Below are positions 1 to 8,978 of a stretch of 64,000 nt of DNA, in pieces (position 1 is the first letter of the stretch; each line of letters starts with the position of its first letter). The translations under genes and the position numbers were made by a program. The DNA is from CAVTLG01 sp963802635. GTDB taxonomy: Bacteria > Chloroflexota > Ktedonobacteria > Ktedonobacterales > Ktedonobacteraceae. The notes beneath the pieces were generated by a model that made no database searches, was not told where the DNA came from, and saw nothing but the letters and a program-made list of their open reading frames with translations. The stretch is taken from positions 992,001-1,056,000 of the forward strand of contig CAWDJJ010000003.1 of NCBI GenBank assembly GCA_963802635.1, in the 5' to 3' direction.

Positions 1-175
1 ACTGGGAGAGCCATACTATCATCTTCTCCAAATGTGCTCAACGAACTGAGTGCACCTGATGCATACCCAACTCACTGTTATTGCTCGCTTATCACTGTGT
101 TGCCCGCAAATGCTGTGCGCCAGGAGATACGAGCCTGCCTGCTTTGGTGGTCTGCACACAGGATGCTGTCACTAA

Positions 176-1051
176 CTAGTGAGCACTGATCTGGACGACG
201 ATGGCTGTAATATTATCCTCGCCGCCATTTTCATTTGCCAGATCAATCAATTTGTTGCAAATAACCTGTGGACTTATCTGCTCATTGAGCGAGTTGAGCA
301 GGTCTTGCTGGTGCACCATTTCCCATAGTCCATCAGAGCAGAGCAAAAGCTTGTCACCGGGTTGCAATACCTCATGGAAAATGTCAACTTCAAGGTTTTT
401 GTGACCAGCTCCCAGTGAACGATAAATTAAGTTGCGCTGCGGATGCGTATAGATATCTTCAGGCGCGATCTGTCTCGACTCCACCAGCTTGGCGACGAGC
501 GAGTGATCCTTTGTCACCGGCACCAATTGCTGCTCACGTAAGAGATACGTACGACTGTCCCCAACGTTGGCGATATAAGCCTGGTTATTCTGTATTAAAA
601 CCGTTGTCACCGTGCTACCAAGTCCACGTGCCGCTGATTGTTGCTCGCCATAGCGTAAAATGGCTCGGTTGGCCTGTTGGATCGCGGCAGTCAAACGATC
701 TTCAATCGCCGCCACAATCGTCGTTTCGGATAATTTTTTTGTCTTGCTGCTTGCGTTGGCATCGACTGGTAGTTTGAGCGTTTTGTCTGGGTCCAGGGCT
801 GTGACTTCTAGCTTGATTGTAGGTTGATCAGCGATAGGCTTAAAAAAACTATCTAGAGCCTGGCTGATAGTATCGACGGCAAGTTTACTGGCAACTTCTC
901 CTGCCTTGTAACCACCCATACCATCAGCAACAATAAACAGTCCACGATCACCATCTTCTGAAGATTCAACACGCTTATAGACACTATCTTCATTTTGCTC
1001 ACGCTGTTTCCCAACATCAGTTTTATCAGCAGCAATTAGTTTTAAATCCAT
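176..1051 (-). CDS. PP2C-family protein serine/threonine phosphatase
   Basis: This 291-residue protein has the full set of PP2C (PPM) motifs: REQNED at 17-22, VADGMGG at 41-47, GLGSTVTT at 143-150, GDSR at 164-167, CSDGLW at 238-243 and GGEDNIT at 276-282. The aspartates that bind the Mn/Mg pair are all present, so it should be active. Family members (PrpC/Stp) remove phosphate from Ser/Thr and reverse Hanks-type kinases. A low-complexity insert of about 40 residues (71-110) lies between the second motif and the central helix. There is no membrane segment, so it is probably cytosolic. The ATG has GAGG upstream and a good sigma-70-like promoter precedes it. No kinase gene is adjacent; the nearest kinase in the window is at 42.8-44.7 kb. 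Confidence 0.93.
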   Translation of the reverse strand: MDLKLIAADKTDVGKQREQNEDSVYKRVESSEDGDRGLFIVADGMGGYKAGEVASKLAVDTISQALDSFFKPIADQPTIKLEVTALDPDKTLKLPVDANASSKTKKLSETTIVAAIEDRLTAAIQQANRAILRYGEQQSAARGLGSTVTTVLIQNNQAYIANVGDSRTYLLREQQLVPVTKDHSLVAKLVESRQIAPEDIYTHPQRNLIYRSLGAGHKNLEVDIFHEVLQPGDKLLLCSDGLWEMVHQQDLLNSLNEQISPQVICNKLIDLANENGGEDNITAIVVQISAH

Positions 1052-1098
1052 AGTATTACCTCACCAAAGCAGGAGTCTTCTACGTCCGTTTCATGACC

Positions 1099-1127
1099 AC
1101 TATAACATATAGCAGTATTCGTGACAA
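1099..1127 (-). promoter_or_regulatory. Predicted sigma-70-type promoter of the PP2C gene
   Basis: On the minus strand, TTGTCA (1122-1127) and TATAGT (1099-1104) are separated by 17 bases, 48 bases upstream of the PP2C start codon. This is inferred from consensus match and position only. Confidence 0.45.
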
Positions 1128-1330
1128 TTGCAGCATCCCAATACCCGTAGACAGCCAGAAAAGCTACTGCCATGGCAGTGTTCCACCTCTATCTGAATGA
1201 AATGTAATGCGAATTCTATAGATATATAAGTATAGCATGTCAATGTTACATATTGCCGTGGCTTATACAATGTATACGTAGAGTAGAGAAGCCAGGTTGT
1301 GAAATGCTGTATCCCTACGTGATGGTATGA

Positions 1331-1460
1331 TATTGCCTTGCATTCAGATGAGCGAAGCGCACACCGCTCTGTCAGATGAGCCGTCAGGCTAGAGGCGGCA
1401 GCCTCGTTTCTGACAGCCTTAGAGGAGCCACGGCAGTGGCGTTTCTGAATGCCTATGGGT
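1331..1460. repeat. Palindromic intergenic repeat, family 1, nested copy
   Basis: The gap between the PP2C gene and der (1052-1468) contains this element and no supportable gene. It begins with TATTGCCTTGCATTCAGATG (1331-1350), a 20-mer also found at 13022-13041 and 53422-53441, and with one mismatch at 56529-56548. An outer arm pair CATTCAGA...TCTGAATG encloses an inner one GTCAGA...TCTGAC. Both share the core AGATGAGC...CGTTTCT, as if one copy had landed inside another. It sits just past the der stop and may help end that transcript. Confidence 0.7.
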
Positions 1461-1468
1461 ACAAACAG

Positions 1469-2887
1469 TTAGCGTTTCTCCCTATCCTCTTTGGAACGAG
1501 GCCGGAATTGCAGGCGAACAGCCGTCCCGCGAAAGCTAAAAGCTTCACGCAGACGATTTTCCAGATAGCGTTCATAAGAAAAGTGCACGCCCTCAGTGTT
1601 GTTGACGAAGAAGACAAACGTCGGAGGGTTGACACGAGCCTGGGTGGCATAATAAATCTTTAGCGGCTTGTTACGAATAACTGTAGGGTCATGACGTTGG
1701 ATCGCCTCGCGTACAACTTCATTAAGACGCGCAGTAGGCACGCGCAGGTAGCGCATCTCTGCGATTTTGAGCGCCGCTTCGAGCAGCGATTTCACGTGAT
1801 AGCCTGTTTTGGCCGAAGCAAAGATGATGGGGGCATAGGGGATAAATTTTAAGCCTTCTGCCAGAATGTCACGATACGCCTCCGCACTCTGAATCTCATC
1901 ATCGGGATGCGAAAAGTGGCCTTCACGCTCTTCACGGCGTTGTTCCTGCGCCAGGTCCCATTTATTCACCACAACGATCACGCCTTTGGCCTGCGTATGG
2001 ATCTCACCAGCGATGTGTGTATCCTGAGCTGTCAGTCCCTCGCTAGCATCAACGAGCAAAATGGCAACGTCGCAACGGTCGATGGCGCGTGTAGAGCGCA
2101 GCACGCTATATTTCTCAACGCCGGGACCAACGCGTCCACGGCGTCGGATGCCCGCCGTATCAATGAGCCGTAATTTGTGATCGTTGAATACCAGTTCAGT
2201 ATCAATTGCATCTCGCGTTGTCCCCGGTACTGCGCTAACTATCGAGCGCTGTACGCCAAGGATCGAGTTAAGTAATGATGATTTGCCCACGTTAGGACGT
2301 CCGACGATAGCAATACGTGTGATATCTTCATCCTCTGCTTCGGCCTCTTCATCCTGTGGTGGTAGTTCCTCAACGATGCGATCCAGCAAGTCACCAGTGC
2401 CAGTACCCTGGATAGAAGAGATAACGATAGGTTCGCCCAGACCCAGTGCATAGAATTCGACGGCATCCATACGACGAGTTGCGTTATCAGCTTTGTTGGC
2501 GGCGATAATAACCGATTTCTGTGAGCGGCGCAACTGGTCTGCCACCTCTTCATCGGCAGCGGTAATGCCAGAACGCGCATCAACCATAAAAACAATCACA
2601 TCTGCCTCTTCGATGGCTAATTGTGCCTGAGACATTACGTGATCCATGAGGTCGCCGGATTGTCCAGTCAAACCTACCTGGCCGACAGGAATACCCGGGC
2701 CAAGCTCAAGTCCGCCCGTATCGATGAGCGTAAAATCACGACCGTTCCAGTCCGTGTCACCATACAGGCGATCACGAGTAGTACCTGGCATATCTTCGAC
2801 AATAGCGATGCGTTCGCCAAGCATACGGTTAAAAAACGTAGATTTGCCGACATTTGGTCGACCCACGATAGCAACAAGTGGTTTCAT
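1469..2887 (-). CDS. der: Ribosome biogenesis GTPase Der (EngA)
   Basis: This 472-residue protein has two consecutive TrmE-Era-EngA-type G domains, the hallmark of Der. Each has its own Walker A motif GRPNVGKS, at residues 9-16 and 196-203. G1 carries DTGG (about 57-60) and NKAD (131-134); G2 carries DTAG and NKWD. An acidic linker (about 178-190) joins the domains, and a KH-like C-terminal domain ends in a basic tail. Der binds the 50S subunit during assembly and is usually essential. Length and order match the family (about 440-490 residues). It is transcribed toward the PP2C gene. A FIST-type frameshift or truncation is not seen. Confidence 0.97.
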   Translation of the reverse strand: MKPLVAIVGRPNVGKSTFFNRMLGERIAIVEDMPGTTRDRLYGDTDWNGRDFTLIDTGGLELGPGIPVGQVGLTGQSGDLMDHVMSQAQLAIEEADVIVFMVDARSGITAADEEVADQLRRSQKSVIIAANKADNATRRMDAVEFYALGLGEPIVISSIQGTGTGDLLDRIVEELPPQDEEAEAEDEDITRIAIVGRPNVGKSSLLNSILGVQRSIVSAVPGTTRDAIDTELVFNDHKLRLIDTAGIRRRGRVGPGVEKYSVLRSTRAIDRCDVAILLVDASEGLTAQDTHIAGEIHTQAKGVIVVVNKWDLAQEQRREEREGHFSHPDDEIQSAEAYRDILAEGLKFIPYAPIIFASAKTGYHVKSLLEAALKIAEMRYLRVPTARLNEVVREAIQRHDPTVIRNKPLKIYYATQARVNPPTFVFFVNNTEGVHFSYERYLENRLREAFSFRGTAVRLQFRPRSKEDREKR

Positions 2888-2973
2888 GAATTATTGCCCC
2901 CTCCACCCTTTCCTGGTGCTGAGTATTGAAGCATGTTCGTTTCGCTAATAGTGGTGGCTATTATAGCATAAAA

Positions 2974-3478
2974 TTAACTGACAGGTTCTTCTGGAGTCGA
3001 GATCAGAATACGTAAGAAGCGCCTGACGGCCCAGAAAAAGCAGCCAGTAAATAGCCATAGCAATCAAGGTAGACCACTCAAACCACTGGTTAGGCTCGCG
3101 AATAGCTGCTGAATGCACAATGTTGGCAAAAGGGAAAAGGACAATAGCAGTTAACGCGTAGAGAAAACCAGCAAATAAGTTGGACGGATCAGCTCCAATC
3201 AACATCAATAAGAAGCGGATAGCTAAGGTTGCTTCCAGCACCGCAATAAACCATTGCACGAAGTCAGTGAGCTTGCCAATGGCATATCTGACGGTACGTG
3301 CCTCTTCCTGGCGTATCTCGGCGTTCTCAACTTCTTGCATCGTGTCCGCAGATGGCGGCAGAGGGAGCTGCGGTTGTACTGGCTTGGGTGGTAAATCCTC
3401 CATACGTTCCCGCTGGGGCAGTACGTCTGTCGGAGGTACGCGAGTAGTAGGTTCATCTGGATAAGGATTATTGCGCAT
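2974..3478 (-). CDS. YGGT-family membrane protein, +1 frameshift near the 3' end
   Basis: The N-terminus (about 80 residues) is Pro-rich and cytosolic. It is followed by a YGGT-type membrane module with segments around FIAVLEATLAIRFLLMLIGA and FAGFLYALTAIVLFPFANIV, and a third around STLIAMAIYWLL. As written, the frame continues to a stop at 2945 through an unlikely tail. If one base of the A5 run at 3035-3039 is removed, it instead reads YWLLFWAVRRFLRILI and ends ...STPEEPVS at 2974-2976, a normal YGGT-like end. I therefore take 2974 as the real 3' end and read the extra base as a sequence error or mutation. The start has GGAAGG upstream. YGGT proteins are linked to division and cell shape, but the role here is unknown. 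Confidence 0.75.
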
Positions 3479-3578
3479 CCGGCCTTCCTCTCAATACGCT
3501 TAGCCAAGCACGTGTGAATTACGTAAGGTCAGCTTTTTTTGCTCTTACTGGATTATAACACGCTTTGCGGCTACGGCG

Positions 3579-5363
3579 CTACGTGTTCTCCCGCATTAAT
3601 AAGATAACCCCGTCAGCCTCCGCTATCTGGCGAAACTGGTGCGAACGTCGTAATTGGTTTAATACTGTTAAAAAATTAGCAGAACGTGATGTATCTTCTG
3701 GTGAAACGGCATCCAGATCAACAACGACATATTCGACAGTACGGTCATTACCAGATGGATAGGTTTCATAGGTGAGCTGTGGGAAAACAGTAATATAGCG
3801 GCGATCTGTCAAATGAGGATTAAGATTGCCGCCAGCAGAAACAGAGGCATCAGGGGGGATAAGATTGAGTACCTGTTGGATCTGTTGTTCTCGGTAACTG
3901 GGGAGCTGACCGGGCCAGAAGTAGTCCAGAAAGGGCATCATAATGGCGAAGTTGAGTGCGAACATCCCCATTATCCACAGTGCGACATAGCCCTGAAAAC
4001 GCGGGACAGGGGCGCGCCTGGCAAGATCAACCAGTAGTATGTTGCCACGGTGCCTCTGCCGGATACACCACTGCCGCTGTACGGAAAAAGCAACCCGTAA
4101 GCGCGTAACGACGGGATGATTGATACTGCTCTGCACTCTATATACAATCGACATTGCTATACGGCGCATGATGCGACGACCAACCGTATAGATTGCCACG
4201 AGAACAGGTATATACGCCTCGCGCTTGTGCTGGCTAACTTTGCGATCAAAGCGCGTTGCGCTGACCTCGCTGTCGATAGCTTCGTCGCGCCAGTAGTACC
4301 AGCGTCGCAGCAGACGACATGTGCCATAAATAGCGGCAACGCTTATAAATGGGATGATGGCTGCATTATAGTGGTAAACACCACTATGATAAGCAGCGCC
4401 GGAAGCGAGCAGGTTGATAGCAAGACTGGGTAACGTTGGCAGCAACCACTCTGGCGCAAGCAATGCCAGGAAACCCGTGCTACGCAGCAAATTGATCAGG
4501 TAGTAGACGCGGTCCAGCGTGAAAAAGACGGCGAAGAGCAGCCAGGGATGCAGTAAGACGTTCACGATGGCGGCAGAAGGCGTACTTCCTAGGGCGGCAT
4601 AGCGATACCAGTAGTTGTTATGTTGCGCACCGGGAAAGAAATGCGGCATGATGATAAAGAATGCGCAAGCACTCCACAGGATACCTCCGATGAAGAGCAC
4701 GATCCCCAGGCGTGGTAATGCGTACTTCCAGATAATCAGGATACCCAGCATGGCGACAGCTAATGGTATATCTTCTTTACATGCGCACGCAAGAATACAA
4801 GCAACTACAAACCAGCCATAACGTCGGCAGTCAAGGGCCAGTACGGCATAGAGCAGCAAGGGAGTCGCCAGGCTGACAGGGTGGAAATCATAGAGATTCA
4901 TACCTAGCAGGGGAGGCGAAGCTAGATAAGCAGCAGCCATAACAGGAGCGAGGAGCGGAAATTGCGGTAGCTGCCTGCGCGTCAAGAGGAAAATGGGCAG
5001 TGCTCCAGCCGCCAACGCGATAGTTTGGAAAATGAGCAGGATACGCGGATCGGCATGGAAAATATAGAGCAGAGAGAGGAGCAGAAGAATTGGCTCAACA
5101 TGTGTCGCCAGGCGTATCGGTGGACCATAATTGTCAGATCCCTGATTGGTAAATTGAAATGGACGTCCATGAAGAGTATTCCAGATAGCCTGATCCATGT
5201 TGCCAAGGTCAAATGCGTCCGCCTTGAATGTTGTGTAGCGCAAAACAGCCTGGTCACTGACCAGGATGGCGTAAACCAGCATGAGCAGCACCAGGATGAT
5301 CCAGGCAAGACGCAGTTGTGTAAAGTATGTGAAGTAGAAACGGAGATGCAAGCGTTTTATCAT
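3579..5363 (-). CDS. DUF2079 polytopic membrane protein
   Basis: This protein of about 594 residues has at least nine hydrophobic segments. The N-terminal pattern, with a first membrane helix near 18-38 followed by a soluble loop containing FDLGNMDQAIWNTLHG, is characteristic of DUF2079 proteins. These resemble GT-C glycosyltransferases topologically, but their reaction is unproven. The C-terminal 100 residues are soluble and probably extracytoplasmic, with a short metazoan-like absence of any recognisable catalytic motif. The ATG at 5363 has GAGG upstream, and a TTG just before it is the alternative start. It stands alone between the YGGT gene and the hydrolase gene, all on the minus strand. 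Confidence 0.8.
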   Translation of the reverse strand: MIKRLHLRFYFTYFTQLRLAWIILVLLMLVYAILVSDQAVLRYTTFKADAFDLGNMDQAIWNTLHGRPFQFTNQGSDNYGPPIRLATHVEPILLLLSLLYIFHADPRILLIFQTIALAAGALPIFLLTRRQLPQFPLLAPVMAAAYLASPPLLGMNLYDFHPVSLATPLLLYAVLALDCRRYGWFVVACILACACKEDIPLAVAMLGILIIWKYALPRLGIVLFIGGILWSACAFFIIMPHFFPGAQHNNYWYRYAALGSTPSAAIVNVLLHPWLLFAVFFTLDRVYYLINLLRSTGFLALLAPEWLLPTLPSLAINLLASGAAYHSGVYHYNAAIIPFISVAAIYGTCRLLRRWYYWRDEAIDSEVSATRFDRKVSQHKREAYIPVLVAIYTVGRRIMRRIAMSIVYRVQSSINHPVVTRLRVAFSVQRQWCIRQRHRGNILLVDLARRAPVPRFQGYVALWIMGMFALNFAIMMPFLDYFWPGQLPSYREQQIQQVLNLIPPDASVSAGGNLNPHLTDRRYITVFPQLTYETYPSGNDRTVEYVVVDLDAVSPEDTSRSANFLTVLNQLRRSHQFRQIAEADGVILLMRENT

Positions 5364-5411
5364 CAATGAGCCTCATCCTGCAAAGGGCCTATCCTCAATC
5401 TATCAGAGAAT

Positions 5412-6011
5412 TTAAATGATAATGATACCGTACCAGATGCCAATACCAACGAGCAGCATAAAAGACCAGACAATCACTCCCTCAGGCCACGTGCCAGTAC
5501 GAAAACGCCAATGTGAATTGGGGGGAAATCCATAGTGCTTACGGTTAGGCCAAAAGAGCGGGACTCCACCAAATGTGAGTGCGTCGGCTGCGATATGCAT
5601 GATACACCCGAATAGTACCCCAAAGAAAACCAGATGCGAATCGGCAACTAACGATGCTGGAAAGGCCAGGCCGCGTTGACTCAATAAATAGACTACTAAC
5701 TGCTCCAATCCAATCGCCAATAATGATCCCAGAGCCAGCCCCAGCAGGCTATGAAATAATGTGCGATGACCTGCCAGATGCTGAATTTCTTTGCTGATAG
5801 GACCAAGACGACGTCCCAGCATGCTGCGCGCGTTATCGATGTCGGGCAGCAAGGAGCCAAAGCCGACCGCGAGATAATAGGTAGTTTTTTTCACTAGCAG
5901 CGCAAGGGGAACTGATGCGGCCAGAGTCAGAGGCGTACCAGTTAAATGTAATGCACTGTCCAGAACGACGCCAGCAGTGAGACCGACTAATAGATGTGAT
6001 TTCCCTTGCAT
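5412..6011 (-). CDS. YdjM/DUF457-type membrane-bound metal-dependent hydrolase
   Basis: This protein of about 199 residues begins MQGKSHLLVG. The early His (GKSH), LLPDID (about 55-60), GHRTLFHS (about 80-87) and HIAADALT (about 139-146) form the His/Asp pattern of the LexA-regulated YdjM (DUF457) family, interleaved with four or five membrane helices. Family members are integral membrane proteins presumed to be metal-dependent hydrolases; the substrate is not known. I chose the ATG at 6011 because GAAGGGG lies seven bases upstream; a start 24 bases further up is possible. The last helix ends in poly-Ile at the C-terminus. Confidence 0.85.
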   Translation of the reverse strand: MQGKSHLLVGLTAGVVLDSALHLTGTPLTLAASVPLALLVKKTTYYLAVGFGSLLPDIDNARSMLGRRLGPISKEIQHLAGHRTLFHSLLGLALGSLLAIGLEQLVVYLLSQRGLAFPASLVADSHLVFFGVLFGCIMHIAADALTFGGVPLFWPNRKHYGFPPNSHWRFRTGTWPEGVIVWSFMLLVGIGIWYGIIII

Positions 6012-6168
6012 GTGAACCCCTTCAGGTAAAAGCATGGTTGTTTCAAAGGTATAGATCGCCTGGTAATTGTAGGGGCTTATGGAACAAATGTCAACGGCTC
6101 TGAGGTTTTGCTAGTAAGCGGTCGACAATTGCTGTGTTGTTATGATATTTTAAAGTAAGAGACACCAC

Positions 6169-6669
6169 ATGCAAATGCAATCCACGAAGAGTAAAGAAAA
6201 AGATTGGTTTGGAAAAAATATGCGGGACCGGTTGCAAGAACTTCAACACGTGCTTTATACGGAAATTCCGATCACGAAATATATCCAGTTAAGCGTAGAT
6301 AGCTATAATGATAGAGGTATCAAGCTAGGTGCACCTCTAGCTGAGAATATGAATCACTTTGGAGCTGCCTTTGCTGGGAGCCTGAGTACCGTGGCAACGC
6401 TGTCTGGTTGGAGTATGCTCTGGTATCTGCTACGCGAATTGGACATTGATGGTACCATTGTTATTCAAGATAGTCATTGCGACTATCTGGTGCCAGTTAC
6501 GAAAGACTTCTCGGCCTATTGCTACAAACCTGCCGGGTTAGAGTTAAGTAGATTTGAACAAACACTGCGCAGAAGGGGAAAAGCGCGTATGGAACTCTAC
6601 GCAGAAATAATGGAAGAGGATGTGAGGGCAGTCACCTTTAAAGGTCGCTACGTTGTCTCTTTAAAATAG
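6169..6669 (+). CDS. YiiD C-terminal-type thioesterase (hotdog fold), putative
   Basis: This 166-residue protein lacks membrane segments. Residues about 35-160 resemble the thioesterase domain at the C-terminus of YiiD: GIKLGAPLAENMNHFGAAFAG, then a central helix SLSTVATLSGWSMLWYLLRE and the strand IVIQDSHCDYLVPV. The N-terminal acetyltransferase part of YiiD is absent. The assignment rests on this sequence pattern only, and the substrate is unknown. It is the only plus-strand gene in the first 13 kb and is convergent with the suf operon that ends at 6771. Confidence 0.72.
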   Translation: MQMQSTKSKEKDWFGKNMRDRLQELQHVLYTEIPITKYIQLSVDSYNDRGIKLGAPLAENMNHFGAAFAGSLSTVATLSGWSMLWYLLRELDIDGTIVIQDSHCDYLVPVTKDFSAYCYKPAGLELSRFEQTLRRRGKARMELYAEIMEEDVRAVTFKGRYVVSLK

Positions 6670-6770
6670 CAGAAAGGCATATCCAAAACCACCTATAGTC
6701 TGCTATTAGCGCAAATTTCTTGTATTTTAGCTTGCATAGTAGGGGGCTTTTATGCCAATGGTGTGCAACA

Positions 6771-7091
6771 CTATTCTTCCGGTGGCAGACTGATAAAGAT
6801 CGAGCCATCCTGAATGCTTACCGGATAGGTATAGAGTTCTTGACGCGCAGGTCCGCGTAAGACGGTTCCTGTACGCACATCGAAACGTGCGCCATGCCAG
6901 GGACATGTCACAGTACAACCATCGAGGCCGCCTTCGTTGAGTGGGCCACTGATATGCGTACAATTATCAGTAAACGCGTACACCTGTCCCTCGACCCGCG
7001 CCAGGCAGATGGGTTCATCATCCACGACAAGAGATAAGAGCTGCCCCTCTGCCAGTTCTGCCAACTCCGCTACCTTGATAAAGTCCTGCAT
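6771..7091 (-). CDS. Rieske-type [2Fe-2S] ferredoxin, last gene of the suf operon
   Basis: About 106 residues. The Rieske cluster motifs are clear: CTHISGPL and CPWHGARFDVRTG, giving the CxH...CxxH ligand set. This class covers the small ferredoxins of dioxygenases and NirD-like proteins, which carry single electrons. I placed the start at the ATG at 7091, behind GAGATGGGAT, because it gives a normal ferredoxin length. Upstream ATGs at 7103 and 7118-7121 would overlap or abut the sufU stop. Its place at the end of sufC-D-S-U suggests either a client of the pathway or an electron donor to cluster assembly (inference). Confidence 0.88.
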   Translation of the reverse strand: MQDFIKVAELAELAEGQLLSLVVDDEPICLARVEGQVYAFTDNCTHISGPLNEGGLDGCTVTCPWHGARFDVRTGTVLRGPARQELYTYPVSIQDGSIFISLPPEE

Positions 7092-7110
7092 AGTAGATCC
7101 CATCTCTAGC

Positions 7111-7509
7111 TTATTCATCATCGTCATCGGTAGGATGCTCAAGTCCCGCGATAGCAAGCCCGCGATGGAGCACGCGTAGCGAAAGAAAGGCACATTTCGT
7201 GCGTGCCGGACTGATCGGAATACCTAATGCATCCAACACGTCGTCCTTGCCCAGTGCAATGACCTCTGCTAGCGTGTGGCCCTCGATCATTTCAGAGAGC
7301 ATGGAAGCCGTAGCCTGGCTAATAGCACAACCACGTCCCTGAAAACGGACGGCGGTCACGCGATCTCCCTCGACCTGGAGGTCCATAGCAAGCTGATCCC
7401 CGCATAGTGGATTCACATCCTCACTGTGCACATCGGGAGCTTCCAACTCCCCATAATTGCGCGGATCACGATAATGATCCAGTATATATTCGCGATAATC
7501 CATTGACAT
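7111..7509 (-). CDS. sufU: SufU-type Fe-S cluster assembly / sulfur relay protein
   Basis: 132 residues from the ATG at 7509, which has GAGGGG upstream. Cys36 (PLCGD, with Asp38), Cys61 (GRGCAIS) and Cys106 (RTKCAFL) match the conserved metal and sulfur site of SufU. SufU takes persulfide from SufS in Gram-positive-type systems. The stretch between the second and third Cys is longer than in IscU, as is usual for SufU. The C-terminus is an acidic tail (DDDDE). It lies directly downstream of sufS and its stop overlaps possible starts of the Rieske gene, so the genes are very probably co-transcribed and coupled. Confidence 0.93.
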   Translation of the reverse strand: MSMDYREYILDHYRDPRNYGELEAPDVHSEDVNPLCGDQLAMDLQVEGDRVTAVRFQGRGCAISQATASMLSEMIEGHTLAEVIALGKDDVLDALGIPISPARTKCAFLSLRVLHRGLAIAGLEHPTDDDDE

Positions 7510-7542
7510 AAGACAACCCCTCAAGAGCAGAATAAGAGACGC

Positions 7543-8805
7543 CTACAAACTGAAAATTTGTTGCGCTTTGTGAAGTCCTTGCACCAATATATCAACTTCT
7601 TCTGGCAGTGTATAGACATAAAAGCTGGCACGTGCCGTCGCTGCCAGGCCAAAGCGGTCCATGAGAGGCTGTGCACAGTGATGACCAGCGCGAATAGCCA
7701 CGCCCACCTCTTGATCAAGGATGGAAGCCAGATCGTGCGGATGGACGTGACCGAGAGTGAAAGAGATAACGCCACCTCGCTGGCTAGCATCTGGACCATA
7801 GATCTTGAGGTCAGGGACCGTTTGCAATTGCTCCATCGCATATGTCGTGATCTCGCGTTCATGCTGTGCAACGGCGTCCATACCTAACGTATTCAGATAG
7901 TCGATAGCGGCTCCAAAGCCAATAGCTTCGGCGATAGCTGGTGTGCCAGCTTCGAATTTCCAGGGGAGATCACTCCAGGTTGATTCGCGCAGATGGACAC
8001 TGCGAATCATGTCCCCACCACCCATGAACGGTGGCATGGCCTCCAACAGGGCACGTCGACCATAAAGTGCGCCAATACCTGTAGGTCCCAGCATTTTATG
8101 AGCGCTAAAGCAGAGAAAATCAACGTCAAGTGCCTGCACATCGACAGCCAGGTGTGGCACACTTTGAGCTGCGTCGAGTAGCACAATGGCTCCAACTGCA
8201 TGTGCCTGTGCGATCATCTCTTGCGCGGGATTGATGGTGCCTAACACATTGGACATGTGCGTGAAGGCTACCAGTTTGGGCTGCTGCTGCAGGAGTTGCG
8301 CGTAAATATCCAGGCGCAAGAGGCCATCGTCATCAACAGGCACGAACTCCAGACGTGCTCCCGTACGCTGTGCCAGCAATTGCCAGGGTACAAGATTGCT
8401 GTGGTGCTCCATCTCGGTCAACACGATCAAATCGTCCGCATGGATGTTTGCTCCACCCCAACTGTAGGCGACCAGATTGATACTCTCGGTCGTGTTGCGT
8501 GTGAAGATAACTTGTTTGCTTTGACGCGCATTGATAAAACGCGCAAGTTTGATACGCGCCCGATCCATAGCCGCCGTGGCCTCTTCACTGATCTGATAGA
8601 CGCCACGATGAATGTTCGCATGATAGTTCCGATAGTAGAAGTCCATGGCTTCGATCACGGACTCGGGTTTTTGCGAACTCGCTGTGCTATCCAGGTAAAT
8701 AAGCGGCTTACCATGAACCTCACGTGCGAGGATGGGGAAGTCTTTGCGTATGTCCTGTACTGTGCGCTTCTGATCCTCTGGAGTTCTGTTATCCGGTGTT
8801 ATCAT
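7543..8805 (-). CDS. sufS: Cysteine desulfurase SufS
   Basis: A 420-residue, fold-type I, PLP-dependent class-V aminotransferase-like enzyme. Lys237 in SAHKMLGPTGIGALYG forms the Schiff base with PLP, and Cys378 in RAGHHCAQP is the persulfide-forming residue. The short active-site loop and the RAGHHCAQP context are those of group II desulfurases (SufS/CsdA) rather than IscS. It supplies sulfur for Fe-S assembly, here presumably through SufU encoded 34 bases downstream. A 173-base gap with a hairpin separates it from sufD upstream. Length is normal for the family. Confidence 0.97.
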   Translation of the reverse strand: MITPDNRTPEDQKRTVQDIRKDFPILAREVHGKPLIYLDSTASSQKPESVIEAMDFYYRNYHANIHRGVYQISEEATAAMDRARIKLARFINARQSKQVIFTRNTTESINLVAYSWGGANIHADDLIVLTEMEHHSNLVPWQLLAQRTGARLEFVPVDDDGLLRLDIYAQLLQQQPKLVAFTHMSNVLGTINPAQEMIAQAHAVGAIVLLDAAQSVPHLAVDVQALDVDFLCFSAHKMLGPTGIGALYGRRALLEAMPPFMGGGDMIRSVHLRESTWSDLPWKFEAGTPAIAEAIGFGAAIDYLNTLGMDAVAQHEREITTYAMEQLQTVPDLKIYGPDASQRGGVISFTLGHVHPHDLASILDQEVGVAIRAGHHCAQPLMDRFGLAATARASFYVYTLPEEVDILVQGLHKAQQIFSL

Positions 8806-8877
8806 ACTGTGCCTGTTTTCTTCTAAATATAATCAATTGACAACGTTCGCGGGTGAGAGGATAATCGCGTCCTTATT

Positions 8878-8928
8878 CCGATTGGCAACGCTGCTAGCGC
8901 AGCTACTGCTACACAGTCAGCCAATCGG
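8878..8928. repeat. Inverted repeat between sufD and sufS
   Basis: The perfect 9-base arms CCGATTGGC (8878-8886) and GCCAATCGG (8920-8928) enclose a loop with its own small hairpin (GCTGCTAGCGCAGC). It lies inside the 173-base gap of an otherwise tightly packed operon. It could act as a partial terminator or an mRNA-stability hairpin, or be another dispersed palindromic repeat. Confidence 0.55.
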
Positions 8929-8978
8929 ATCAGCAAGGGATTGTCTGTCCCTACGCGCTGCGAACATTGTCCAACACA

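Noticed and set aside
1..175. Possible gene end at the left edge
   Set aside because: No frame there has a recognisable protein, and the PP2C stop at 176 is followed only by unstructured sequence.
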